Shown here one piece after another: positions 18,012 to 26,623 of a stretch of 64,000 bases of DNA. The notes beneath the pieces are model-generated. The model did no database searches and was not told the origin of the DNA. It saw nothing but the letters and a program-made list of their open reading frames with translations. This stretch comes from Candidatus Eiseniibacteriota bacterium. GTDB taxonomy: Bacteria > Eisenbacteria > RBG-16-71-46 > CAIMUX01 > WJJG01. Position 1 is the stretch's first letter. The number at the start of each line of letters is the position of its first letter. The DNA is taken from the NCBI GenBank assembly GCA_023129715.1, contig JAGMBO010000005.1, positions 82,116 to 146,115 of the forward strand. Reading direction: 5' to 3'. The position numbers and the translations under genes were made by a program.

Positions 18012-18953
18012 TCAAGATCCTGGCGGGGGGTACCCGAAACGCCGCAGCGCCTGCGCGTCGCGCCGCCAGTGTGGCTGCACCTTGACGCGTAGTTCCAGGA
18101 AGACGGGCCGTTCGAGGAACGCCTCGATCGCCTCCCGGGCCTGCCGCCCCAAGCCCCGGATGGCTTTCCCCCCCTTGCCGATCAGGATCCCCTTCTGTGA
18201 TTCGGTTTCGACCCAGACGATCGCCTCGATGAGATCCTTGCGGCCGGGATGCTCACGAAACTCGGCCAACTCGATCTCGACGCTATAGGGAACTTCCTCG
18301 TGAAAACGATCGAAGGCCGCCTCCCGGATTAGCTCGGCAACGAAGAATCGCTCCGGGTGCTCGGTCAACTGATCGGCGGGATAGAAGGCGGGACCCCGCG
18401 GAAGGCGGGCGAAGATCTCGGCGAGCAGCGCCGGCAACCCCGCTCCCTTCAGGGCACTGATCGCGTGAAACCCGGCTTGGGGCACCTCCCCGCGCAGCGC
18501 CTCGATGGCCGGCAGGCCCTCCTCGGCAGTGCGCAACAGGTCGGCTTTGTTCAGGGCCACGATCAGGGGCTTCCGTTGCGCTGCCTCTTGGACCCCGGGG
18601 GCGATACGGGGATGGCGGATATCGACCACATAGAGCAACACGTCTGCATCGCCGATGCTCTGTTCGACCTGGCGCATCATCGCCCCCTGGAGCTCGTAGC
18701 GGGGCTCCAGGATCCCGGGAGTATCGACGAAGATGATCTGCCCCCCATCGTTGGTGAGGATCCCGAGCGTGCGTCGCCGGGTCGTCTGCGGTTTCCGCGT
18801 CACGATCGCCAGACGCTCATCGAGGAGCGCATTGAGCAGCGTCGACTTGCCAGCATTCGGGTAGCCACAGATCGCCACGTAACCGCAGCGGAAGTCGGCT
18901 CCGCCCGCTACCTCGGTCTCGGAGCGCGTCTCCGGCAGGTCACCGTTCTCCAT
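18012..18953 (-). CDS. era: GTPase Era
   Basis: A 313-residue ribosome-assembly GTPase that binds the 3' end of 16S rRNA. G1 is GYPNAGKST, the switch region has TTRRRTLG, G3 is DTPG and G4 is NKAD. The C-terminal KH domain is intact, with KGILIGKGGKAIRGLGRQAR and the end motif LRVKVQPHWRRDAQALRRFG. The start ATG 18953 is preceded by GGAGGGAAATAGG. The leader upstream is an unusual purine-only tract on the coding strand. Confidence 0.95.
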   Translation of the reverse strand: MENGDLPETRSETEVAGGADFRCGYVAICGYPNAGKSTLLNALLDERLAIVTRKPQTTRRRTLGILTNDGGQIIFVDTPGILEPRYELQGAMMRQVEQSIGDADVLLYVVDIRHPRIAPGVQEAAQRKPLIVALNKADLLRTAEEGLPAIEALRGEVPQAGFHAISALKGAGLPALLAEIFARLPRGPAFYPADQLTEHPERFFVAELIREAAFDRFHEEVPYSVEIELAEFREHPGRKDLIEAIVWVETESQKGILIGKGGKAIRGLGRQAREAIEAFLERPVFLELRVKVQPHWRRDAQALRRFGYPPPGS

Positions 18954-18956
18954 CCT

Positions 18957-19077
18957 ATTTCCCTCCCTCGCCGCCTCTTTCCCTCTTTCCCTCTTTCACT
19001 CTTTCATTCTCTCACTCTTTCACTCTTTCCGTCTTCCCGTCTTCCCGTTTTCCCGTTTTCCCGTCCCTCCCCGCCCA
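18957..19077. repeat. Polypyrimidine/polypurine low-complexity tract
   Basis: About 120 bp of near-pure C/T on the plus strand built of imperfect repeats such as CTCTTTCCCTCTTTCACTC and TTCCCGTTTTCCCG. On the era coding strand it is an A/G-rich leader ending at the ribosome site. It fills most of the era-ispH divergent spacer. Confidence 0.8.
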
Positions 19078-19161
19078 CCACCTCCTCCCTCATGGCCGGG
19101 GCAATGCCGCGGGCACGGCGGCCATGCTCGAGACGCGTCGCTGCCCATTTGCCCTGGGGCT

Positions 19162-19190
19162 TTGGAGAATCGGGCGAAATCACGTACAAT
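19162..19190 (+). promoter_or_regulatory. Putative sigma-70 promoter of ispH
   Basis: TTGGAG (19162-19167), a 17-bp spacer, then TACAAT (19185-19190), ending 65 bp before the ispH start. The -10 box is a five-of-six match; the -35 box is weak. Confidence 0.45.
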
Positions 19191-19255
19191 TATGCCAGAG
19201 GGAGGCCGCCCACAGAAGGGCGCCCCTTCAGAGACAGCCGACGGAGGGAGAAACG

Positions 19256-20482
19256 ATGGCAGGCGACGCGGCACGGTCCCGCACCCTCGACCTGCCCGCG
19301 GATCCCCGCGCGCTCTTGGCGCACGTGCGGAAACGGGGCGAGCGATTGGTGTTGTCCGGGTTCGAGTTGCGCCTCGCCCGCGCCTATGGCTTCTGCCAGG
19401 GGGTCCAGCGGGCGGTCGCCCGGGCCTTGCGAGCGGCCGAAGCCACCGTCCCCACCGCTGCTCGGGGAGTGGATCGCGAGGCGGCCCGCCTGTTCGTGAC
19501 CGGGGAGATCATTCACAACCCGGCGATCAACGAGCAGCTGCGCCAGGCGGGCGTCATCCGCCTGCCGCCCCCGGGCACACCGGACCGCCTAGCGGACATC
19601 GGTCCGCAGGATCGCGTGATCATCCCGGCGTTCGGCATCGACATCGATGAGCAGCGCCAAGTGCAGGCGATCGGATGCGAGGTGATCGACACGACCTGCG
19701 AATGGGTGCGCAAGGTGTGGCAGGCGGCCGACGAGTTCTCCCGCGCGGGCCTCACCCTGGTGATCCACGGCAAGGCCGAGCATGAAGAGACCCGCGCGAC
19801 CGCCTCGCGCATCCAGGGCCCCTGGGTCATCGTGCGCACGATTGCCGAGGCGACGGCGATCGCCGCCGCGGTGCGCGATCCGGTAGGCACCGCGAGCAGG
19901 AACCTGCCGACCAGGGACACGGGGATGGCCAGCCTCGGCTTCGATCCGGGCAGAGACCTGGATCGTCTCGGCCTGGTCAATCAGACGACCATGCTCGAGA
20001 ACGAAACCCAGGAGATCTCCCGTCTGCTGCGCGAGGCCCTCACCGAACGTTGGGGCGCCCCACCGGGCCCGGCATGCTACCGGGCACTCGAGACCTTCTG
20101 CACGGCGACCCAGAAACGCCAGGAGGCCGTCCGTGAGCTGCTTGCCCCGGGAGACCTGCAGATGTTGATCGTCGTCGGCGGATTCCGTTCGAGCAACACC
20201 GCGCATCTGGCGCGCCTGGGAAGCGAGCGGATCCCGACCTTCCATGTCGAGGATGCCGACTGCCTGCTCGATGCGCACCGAATCCGGCACCGCCCCCCGG
20301 GCAAAGCCACGCCGGAAATCACCCGGGACTGGCTGCCCCCACCGCCCCGCCGGATCGGGCTGACCGCCGGCGCCTCGACCCCCGAGCGCGAAATCGGCCG
20401 CCTGCTGCAACGAGTCATCTCACTGCACCTCGAGACTGCCGCCTCCCCGCGCGGCACCCCCAGGGAGGAATCCCCCCGATGA
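19256..20482 (+). CDS. ispH: 4-hydroxy-3-methylbut-2-enyl diphosphate reductase
   Basis: A 408-residue IspH/LytB, the last step of the MEP isoprenoid pathway, making IPP and DMAPP. The three cluster cysteines are visible in YGFCQGVQRA (near 48), DTTCEWVRKVW (near 145) and FCTATQKRQEAV (near 280), with the catalytic histidine in GEIIHNP and GKAEHEET, the LVNQTTM motif, and the GGFRSSNTAHL end motif. It is longer than E. coli IspH (316 residues), like the forms of Bacteroidetes and cyanobacteria. The start ATG 19256 follows GGAGGGAG. Its stop overlaps the next start (ATGA). Confidence 0.93.
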   Translation: MAGDAARSRTLDLPADPRALLAHVRKRGERLVLSGFELRLARAYGFCQGVQRAVARALRAAEATVPTAARGVDREAARLFVTGEIIHNPAINEQLRQAGVIRLPPPGTPDRLADIGPQDRVIIPAFGIDIDEQRQVQAIGCEVIDTTCEWVRKVWQAADEFSRAGLTLVIHGKAEHEETRATASRIQGPWVIVRTIAEATAIAAAVRDPVGTASRNLPTRDTGMASLGFDPGRDLDRLGLVNQTTMLENETQEISRLLREALTERWGAPPGPACYRALETFCTATQKRQEAVRELLAPGDLQMLIVVGGFRSSNTAHLARLGSERIPTFHVEDADCLLDAHRIRHRPPGKATPEITRDWLPPPPRRIGLTAGASTPEREIGRLLQRVISLHLETAASPRGTPREESPR

Positions 20483-22701
20483 GCGGCGCAACCCACCAGC
20501 TTTCGTCAGGCCGGAGTCGCCGCGGCGGCCGGCGGCGCTGGTGGCCGCTCGGCGGAGGCCTCGCGATCGCCGCGGGAGCCCTCTTCGTCTTCAGCCCCCT
20601 GGTCAGCTGGGCGGGGCAGCCCCCCCCCGGGGGCCTCGTCGGTCGGGCAGCCCTGGCGAGCACCAGCGTCCCCGGCCCCGACGAGGAGAGCACCGCCCGG
20701 GTGAGCACCAGCGTCCCCGGCCCCGGCAAGGAGAACGCCGCCCGCGCGAGCCACTGGATCAATTGGACTCCGGGGCCGGAATCGGAACCCGACCGCAGCG
20801 GATACGATGCGCTCCATGTCGATCTGACCACCGAGATCGAATTCGCCACCGAGACGATTGTCGGCGAGGCGGTCTGGCTGCTCGAGCTGCGCGAGCCGTT
20901 GCCCGCCGACCTGTGTTTCGACTTCAGTGACGCGATGACGGTCACCGGCGCCTGGATCGCCGATCTTCCGGCGCGCTTCTTCCAGGCCGAGAACCGGCTG
21001 CACGTCACCCTCGGCGAGGCGCCGATCGCGGGAGAGCGCATGACGGTCCGGCTGACCTATGGTGGCAGTCCGGAACGGGGCTTCCTGCTCGGCTTCGAGT
21101 TTCGCGAGCTGGCGGGCGTGCCGGTTGCCTACACCAACTGCGAGCCGGTCGGCGCGCGCACCTGGTGGCCGTGCAAGGATCGCCCCGATGAGAAGTTCAC
21201 CGCTGATCTGCGCTTCATCGTACCCGACACACTCGTGGCCGCCTCGAACGGCCTCCTGGAGGCGGTGACCCCTCTGCCGGATGGGCGCCGCTGCTACCAC
21301 TGGGTGGAACGCTATCCGATTCCGCCCTATCTGATCAGCGTCGTCGCCACCGATTTCGCCTGCTTCGCCGATGAGTATGCGACCCTCGACGGCCGGCGCA
21401 TGCCACTCACCTACTACGCCTTCCCCGCGCACCTCGCCAACGCCCAGCGCCAGTGGGCGGTGACCCCGGAAGCGATCACCTTCCTCGCCCGCACCTTCGG
21501 CGAGTACCCGTTCGTCGAAGAGAAGTACGGCATGGCGCAGTTTCCATGGGGCGGGGCGATGGAGCATCAGACGCTCACCAGCATGGGGAGCTACTTCCTC
21601 GACAATCCCGCTCCCCAAGACTGGATTATCGTTCACGAGCTCGCCCACCAGTGGTGGGGCAACTGGGTGACCTGCGGCACGTGGCGCGACATCTGGCTCA
21701 ACGAGGGCTTCGCCGTTTACTGCGAGGCCCTCTGGGCGGAACACCGTGGGGGCATCGACAGCCTGCATGCACACATGGCCTACAATCGGCGGCCCGGTTT
21801 CGCCGGATCGGTCTATGACCCCGACTTCATCTTCAACGCGACCGTATATCGCAAGGGCGCCTGGGTGCTCCACATGCTGCGGCATGTCGTCGGGGAAAAG
21901 ACCTTCTTCTCGGTCCTGGGCGACTATGGCCGGCGGCACGCCTACGCCACTGCGGTGACCGAGGACCTGCGAACCGCCTTCGCCGCCGCCACCGGAGACT
22001 CGCTGCATTGGTTCTTCGACCCATGGGTCTATGGCGAGGGGCGTCCGCTCTACGGTGTCTGGTGGGATCGATTGCGCCAAGCAGAGGACGGGCAGACGCA
22101 GGTGCGCGTGCGGATCGTCCAGGAGCCGAGTGGACCGCAGCTCTTCACCATGCCGCTCGATGCGCGCTTCCTGCTCAGCAATGGCGAGATCTTCGAGACG
22201 ACGCTCTGGGACAGTCTCCCCGAGCAGGAATTCCTCGTGACCACGCCGGCACCGCCCGAGTCCCTGATCATCGATCCCGAGCAGTGGGTGTTGTGCCGGG
22301 TCCACTACGGAGCGCTCCCCTCGGCGGTCGCGGGCAGCGCGCGCGCGCCGACGGCATTCGCCCCACCGGCGCAGCTCGGCGCCCCCTACCCGAACCCGGC
22401 GCAGTCGGAGATCTGGATTCCCTTGCGTTGGCGCCACCCGGTGACGGAAACACCCGGGATAACCAGCGGCAACGAGACGGCGATCGAGTTGGCAATCTAC
22501 GACGCGGGGGGACGGCTGGTGCGGCGCCTCGCGCCCCGCTACGCCGGACCGCGGGAGGACGGTTTTCACTGGGATGGACGCGCGACCGGCGGCGCACCCG
22601 CCCCGGCGGGGGTCTACTTCGGTCGGTTGGAGGGCCGCGGCCTAGCCGGTGAAACGCGACCGGGGACTGCGCACGGCGTGCGCCTGCTCTTGCTCAACTA
22701 G
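20479..22701 (+). CDS. Secreted M1-family zinc aminopeptidase with C-terminal FlgD-like domain
   Basis: A 740-residue exported protein. After a Sec signal (about 30-50) comes a linker with a tandem 15-residue repeat starting STSVPGP, then an M1 N-terminal beta domain, then the catalytic domain with the exopeptidase motif WGGAMEHQTL and zinc site HELAHQWWGNW plus NEGFA. The last 90 residues begin with APYPNPAQSE and end with a FlgD/T9SS-type Ig-like fold (AIYDAGGRLVRRL, DGRATGGAPAPAGVYF), as found on secreted proteins of the FCB group. The ATG overlaps the ispH stop by four bases, although the two functions are unrelated. Confidence 0.88.
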   Translation: MSGATHQLSSGRSRRGGRRRWWPLGGGLAIAAGALFVFSPLVSWAGQPPPGGLVGRAALASTSVPGPDEESTARVSTSVPGPGKENAARASHWINWTPGPESEPDRSGYDALHVDLTTEIEFATETIVGEAVWLLELREPLPADLCFDFSDAMTVTGAWIADLPARFFQAENRLHVTLGEAPIAGERMTVRLTYGGSPERGFLLGFEFRELAGVPVAYTNCEPVGARTWWPCKDRPDEKFTADLRFIVPDTLVAASNGLLEAVTPLPDGRRCYHWVERYPIPPYLISVVATDFACFADEYATLDGRRMPLTYYAFPAHLANAQRQWAVTPEAITFLARTFGEYPFVEEKYGMAQFPWGGAMEHQTLTSMGSYFLDNPAPQDWIIVHELAHQWWGNWVTCGTWRDIWLNEGFAVYCEALWAEHRGGIDSLHAHMAYNRRPGFAGSVYDPDFIFNATVYRKGAWVLHMLRHVVGEKTFFSVLGDYGRRHAYATAVTEDLRTAFAAATGDSLHWFFDPWVYGEGRPLYGVWWDRLRQAEDGQTQVRVRIVQEPSGPQLFTMPLDARFLLSNGEIFETTLWDSLPEQEFLVTTPAPPESLIIDPEQWVLCRVHYGALPSAVAGSARAPTAFAPPAQLGAPYPNPAQSEIWIPLRWRHPVTETPGITSGNETAIELAIYDAGGRLVRRLAPRYAGPREDGFHWDGRATGGAPAPAGVYFGRLEGRGLAGETRPGTAHGVRLLLLN

Positions 22702-22758
22702 ATCACTTCGCGCGACTCGGCACAGTCTCTGGGACGAGATTCCCGCAAGACCTTTCAG
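22702..22758. repeat. Intergenic repeat, copy 3
   Basis: A diverged copy (GATCACTTCGCGCGACTCGG, then CACAGTCTCTGGGACGAGAT). It fills the whole space between the stop of the aminopeptidase gene and the convergent stop of the receiver-like gene (TCA at 22755-22757 inside the copy). Confidence 0.6.
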
Positions 22759-23531
22759 GTCCCGTAGCGCCGTTGCTGATCCTCGGAACCGCGCACGAAG
22801 GGGGGCTGATCGATCGAGCGCTCCCCGACCTCTTCCTCTTCACCCGCCTCCAACCATGCCTCGGGCTTGATCACCGGCCGGCGGCACTGGGCCTCGCGCT
22901 GGCTGCGCTCCAACCCACGGAGCTGAATCGTGCGCGCGGCGACATCGAGGTCGGCGGCGATATGGTTCAGCTCGGCCAGCTGCTGGCGCGCCCCGGCGAT
23001 GTGCTTGCCGCGCAGTTCGGGAACCTCGCCCTCCCCACCATCGAGCAGGCCGAGGAAGGCATCCAACGAGTCGCCGCAGCGCTCCATGCGATGCCGGACC
23101 TCGTCGAGGGCGTCGACGAGGTTCTTCCACCACTGCAACGCTCGCCGATCGGCATCGAAGAGCCGGCGTTGCATCCGCCGGAAGCGCACCCAGTGGCGCA
23201 TGACCCGGTCGAGCCGGTAGGGAGTCAGCGACTCCCAGAAGAGCAGCTCGGAGAGCCCGCTGCGGGTCCATTTCTCTCCTTCCGCCTTCTCCCGGGAGGA
23301 GATGCCGATGATCGGAAACGCGTTGCGCGAGACGAAGCGCACGCGGGTGATGAAGTCGGGATCGGAAAAGGCCGACGCCTCGAGATCGATGACCATGACA
23401 TCGGCCGAACCGGCATAGGCCAGATCCATGCATTCCTGCTCGCTGGCCGCGAGACGGATCCGGCGCCGATGGTAGATCTGTTTGCGAATCGCCTGGCTCC
23501 CGGCAGGTTCGGCGACCAGAATGTTGAGCAT
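22755..23531 (-). CDS. Receiver-like domain protein with C-terminal coiled coil
   Basis: A 258-residue protein. The first 120 residues resemble a response-regulator receiver: MLNILVAEPAGSQAI in place of strand 1, the would-be phosphoacceptor in VMVIDLEA (near 52) and PIIGISSREKAEG where the Thr/Lys switch should be. The usual acidic pair is replaced by AEP, so phosphorylation is doubtful. The rest (about 130-225) is a charged helical region, followed by an acidic tail. I start at ATG 23531; a TTG at 23540 would add three residues. No kinase or output gene is adjacent. Function unknown. Confidence 0.5.
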   Translation of the reverse strand: MLNILVAEPAGSQAIRKQIYHRRRIRLAASEQECMDLAYAGSADVMVIDLEASAFSDPDFITRVRFVSRNAFPIIGISSREKAEGEKWTRSGLSELLFWESLTPYRLDRVMRHWVRFRRMQRRLFDADRRALQWWKNLVDALDEVRHRMERCGDSLDAFLGLLDGGEGEVPELRGKHIAGARQQLAELNHIAADLDVAARTIQLRGLERSQREAQCRRPVIKPEAWLEAGEEEEVGERSIDQPPFVRGSEDQQRRYGT

Positions 23532-23870
23532 TCGTTTCAAATGTACTACCCCGCTGGCGAATGCCTCTGTTCCATCTTCCCCGCAGGTATCGGCGGCCCT
23601 GATCGTGCGGGCTTCCGCGGCCGGACTCGCCGGGAGGCTGCTTCCGGCCCTCACTTGGCATTTCGGCAGCCGGGAGGAGTGCCTTGACCCTCCACCCGGC
23701 GTTCCGGATGGGGGGCCGAAAGCCGCCAGGCCCACGGGGGGGCTCCGGCGCGGGGGCAGATGCCATGCGGTTCACGCTCGCAGGTCCTTTGCGGTCAGAG
23801 ACCTACGCGCAGCGACCACCGGCGCCCAGAGGGTTCCCAGCGCCGGAATCGGCCGCATCTGCTTCGTCGT
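23532..23870. other. Non-coding spacer upstream of the receiver-like gene
   Basis: About 340 bp between the receiver-like gene start and intergenic repeat copy 4. Open frames here are arginine/proline-rich and lack ribosome sites or family similarity. I see no clear promoter or RNA. Confidence 0.4.
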
Positions 23871-23922
23871 GGCAATGATTCGGCACGGCCCAACGGGGCG
23901 AGACTTGTGCGCAGCCATTCAG
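23871..23922. repeat. Intergenic repeat, copy 4
   Basis: GATTCGGCACGGCCCAACGG, then GGCGAGACTTGTGCGCAGCC. The stop of the radical SAM gene (TCA at 23919-23921 on this strand) is at its end, as in the other copies. Confidence 0.65.
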
Positions 23923-24878
23923 CCGACGAAGGGGTCCGCCCGAGAGAAATCGGGCCGGTAGCTCCGGTTGACGCTCGGTGCCTGCGTCCATCCGGTCAAG
24001 TCAAGCGCCTCCAGCTCGGCAACCACCGCGGCCCACTCCTGCGTGGTGATCGCGCGCTGGAGCTGCGAGTGGTCGCATTCCGCAATCGGATAGAATTGCG
24101 CCATCAGGGCGACCGCCGGGGCGGGATCGAGACCGGCGAGAAACGAGAGCACCTCCCGGCTGCCGGCGAGATCCTCGGGCAGCGCGAGGTGACGGACGAT
24201 GACCCCGCGCCGGGCGATGCCCGCCGCGTCGAGTTCCAATGCGCCCGCCTGCCTGACCATCTCCCCTACCGCCGCCCGGGCCACCGCCCAGTAGTCGGCC
24301 GCAGCGGAGAGTTGCTCCGCAGTCTCGGAATCGGAGTACTTGAGATCGGGGAGGAAAACATCGATCACGCCCTCGAGCTCACGCAGGACATCAACGGTAT
24401 CGTAGCCCCCGCTGTTGTAGACGACCGGCAGGTCGAGACCTTCTTCAGCGGCGAGCGCGAGCGCGGCGACAATCTGAGGCACGACGTGTGAAGGTGTGAC
24501 CAGCTCGATGTTGTGACAGCCCGCCTCCTGCAGGCGCAACATCTCGGCGGCCAGCTCTGGCGCGGTCAGCTCACGGATGCGGGCGGGGGAAGTCCGCGCG
24601 CCCGTCCAGCGGCTGATCTGCCGGTTCTGGCAGTAGCAGCAGCGCAGGTTGCACCCGGCAAAGAAGATCGTTCCGGCGCCCCGCGTCCCGGAGATCGGCG
24701 GCTCTTCCCCGAAATGGGCAACGGCGGCGGCCACCGGCGCGGCCGTCCCGACGCCGCAGAACCCGCGCTCGCCGGCGCCTCGATCGACGCCGCAGCGCCG
24801 TGGACAAAGATCGCAGGTCGCCAGGCGTCTCTGCAGGCGCTGCGATCGCCGGCGCAGCTCGCCGGCCGTGAGACGCAT
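23919..24878 (-). CDS. Radical SAM protein, PflX/COG1313 type
   Basis: A 319-residue protein of the PflA-like radical SAM group. An N-terminal cysteine motif CDLCPRRCGVDR (near 22) precedes FGEEPPISGTRGAGTIFFAG and the SAM-cluster motif GCNLRCCYCQN (near 75-85). These are the marks of COG1313 (PflX) proteins, which resemble pyruvate formate-lyase activases but have no agreed substrate. It starts 6 bp after the pdxT stop, so it is probably the third gene of a pdxS-pdxT operon; no B6 role is known. Confidence 0.8.
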   Translation of the reverse strand: MRLTAGELRRRSQRLQRRLATCDLCPRRCGVDRGAGERGFCGVGTAAPVAAAVAHFGEEPPISGTRGAGTIFFAGCNLRCCYCQNRQISRWTGARTSPARIRELTAPELAAEMLRLQEAGCHNIELVTPSHVVPQIVAALALAAEEGLDLPVVYNSGGYDTVDVLRELEGVIDVFLPDLKYSDSETAEQLSAAADYWAVARAAVGEMVRQAGALELDAAGIARRGVIVRHLALPEDLAGSREVLSFLAGLDPAPAVALMAQFYPIAECDHSQLQRAITTQEWAAVVAELEALDLTGWTQAPSVNRSYRPDFSRADPFVG

Positions 24879-24884
24879 CGAAGG

Positions 24885-25583
24885 CTAGCGAGCCACGCCC
24901 GCCGTTCGGCGGACGTGACGGACGAGAGCCAGGAAAAGCCGCATGACGCCGCTATCGCCAGGCAACTCCGGATGGAAGCTCGCTCCCAGCAAGGCGCCCT
25001 TGCGCACCAGCACCGGGGAATCGTCATGCTTCGCCAGGATCTCGACACCCTCGCGAGTCTCGGCAATGCGAGGCGCGCGGATGAAGACGAACTCCGCCGG
25101 AAAGCTCGCCCGGCGCCCGTCCTCCACCCGGGAATCCGTCTCCGAAGAAGCCCCGGCGCTCTCCGCGTCGAGAACCTCGCGCGAAGGCAGGTCGGGGGGG
25201 ATGATCACCCGGCCCGGAACAACGAAGGAATCGACCTGACGGCCGTAGGCGTTGCGAACCACGCTCACCGGCAACAGCCCGAGACTCGCCTGGGCGGGCT
25301 GCAAGACCTCCTCGGCCATCAGGATCAGGCCGGCGCAGGTGCCGAAGATCGCCTTGCCCTGGCCGGCGAAGTCGCCCAGCGGCTCCCAGAGATCGAAGTC
25401 GCGGAGCAATTTCGCCAGGGTTGTCGACTCGCCGCCCGGGAGGATCAACCCATCCAGCGGCGCGAGTTCCCCGGCCCGACGCACTTCCCGAATGCGGCAT
25501 CCCCCGACGCGTCCCAGAGCCGCGGCGTGAGCGGCGAAATCCCCCTGCAACGCCAGTACGCCAATCTCAAGTGGCTTCTTCAT
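24885..25583 (-). CDS. pdxT: Pyridoxal 5'-phosphate synthase glutaminase subunit PdxT
   Basis: A 232-residue class I amidotransferase that makes ammonia from glutamine for PdxS. The N-terminal IGVLALQGDF and GLILPGGEST motifs, the catalytic Cys in FGTCAGLILMA (near 83) and the His-Glu pair in SFHPELPGD are intact. It is about 30 residues longer than usual because of an acidic insertion (AESAGASSETDSR, then VEDGRRAS) before the FIRAP segment. ATG 25583 follows AGGAGGAACAGC. It lies 62 bp after pdxS. Confidence 0.93.
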   Translation of the reverse strand: MKKPLEIGVLALQGDFAAHAAALGRVGGCRIREVRRAGELAPLDGLILPGGESTTLAKLLRDFDLWEPLGDFAGQGKAIFGTCAGLILMAEEVLQPAQASLGLLPVSVVRNAYGRQVDSFVVPGRVIIPPDLPSREVLDAESAGASSETDSRVEDGRRASFPAEFVFIRAPRIAETREGVEILAKHDDSPVLVRKGALLGASFHPELPGDSGVMRLFLALVRHVRRTAGVAR

Positions 25584-25645
25584 CGCGTCGCTGTTCCTCC
25601 TACTGGCAACGGGTGGAGAGGGTGTGCGCCGATCGCAGCCTCTCG

Positions 25646-26530
25646 CTACCAACCCCGTGTCTGCAGCAGCTCGCTCTCGTCCAGCTTGCCGACATCGATG
25701 CCGCGCATCGCCTCCCCGAGGCCTTCAGAGAGCTGCGCCAGCATGGCGGGATCCTCATGGAAGGTCACCGCCTTGACGATCGCCGCGGCGCGCGGCGCCG
25801 GGTCGTTCGACTTGAAAACTCCGCTACCGACGAAGACGCTCTCCGCGCCGAGCTGCATCATCAGGGCCGCATCGGCCGGTGTCGCGACGCCTCCGGCGGA
25901 GAAGTTCGGCACCGGCAAGCGCCCCTCCTGGGCGACCCAGCGTACGATCTCGTAGGGCGCACCCAGTTCCTTGGCCTTGGTCATCAGCTGTTCGGGGCGC
26001 AGCTGGGTCAACTCGCGGATTCCACCGGTCACCGCGCGCATGTGGCGCACTGCCTCGACGATGTCTCCCGACCCCGCCTCACCCTTCGTGCGGATCAGCG
26101 CGGCCCCCTCGCCGATGCGGCGCAGAGCCTCACCCAGATTGCGACAGCCGCAGACGAAGGGGACCTTGAAAGCGAACTTGTCGACATGATAGTGCTCATC
26201 CGCGGGCGTGAGCACCTCGCTCTCGTCGATGAAGTCGACGCCGAGAGCCTCGAGGATGCGGGCCTCGGAGAAATGCCCAATGCGGCACTTGGCCATCACG
26301 GGAATCGAAACGATTTCCATGATTTCCTTGATCTTCCGGGGATCGGCCATGCGGGCCACCCCTCCCTCCTTGCGAATGTCGGCCGGCACGCGCTCGAGCG
26401 CCATCACCGCAACCGCCCCGGCATCCTCGGCGATCTTGGCCTGCTCGGCATTGGTGACATCCATGACGACGCCGCCCTTGAGCATCTCGGCCAGGCCGGT
26501 CTTGACGCGCAACGATCCCGTTTTCATCAT
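25646..26530 (-). CDS. pdxS: Pyridoxal 5'-phosphate synthase lyase subunit PdxS
   Basis: A 294-residue TIM-barrel enzyme that builds PLP from ribose 5-phosphate, glyceraldehyde 3-phosphate and ammonia. The conserved [58 protein letters not shown] and [19 protein letters not shown] segments are all present, which is full length for the family. ATGATG at 26530/26527 follows GGAGGGAGGAGA. Together with pdxT it gives DXP-independent vitamin B6 synthesis. Confidence 0.97.
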   Translation of the reverse strand: MMKTGSLRVKTGLAEMLKGGVVMDVTNAEQAKIAEDAGAVAVMALERVPADIRKEGGVARMADPRKIKEIMEIVSIPVMAKCRIGHFSEARILEALGVDFIDESEVLTPADEHYHVDKFAFKVPFVCGCRNLGEALRRIGEGAALIRTKGEAGSGDIVEAVRHMRAVTGGIRELTQLRPEQLMTKAKELGAPYEIVRWVAQEGRLPVPNFSAGGVATPADAALMMQLGAESVFVGSGVFKSNDPAPRAAAIVKAVTFHEDPAMLAQLSEGLGEAMRGIDVGKLDESELLQTRGW

Positions 26531-26623
26531 TCTCTCCTCCCTCTACATCACTGCGGACATGCCATTCGCGGCCGGAACATTCGCGCAAACGGCTGTCCGG
26601 TTCCGCTCCGCGGCGCGGGCGCC

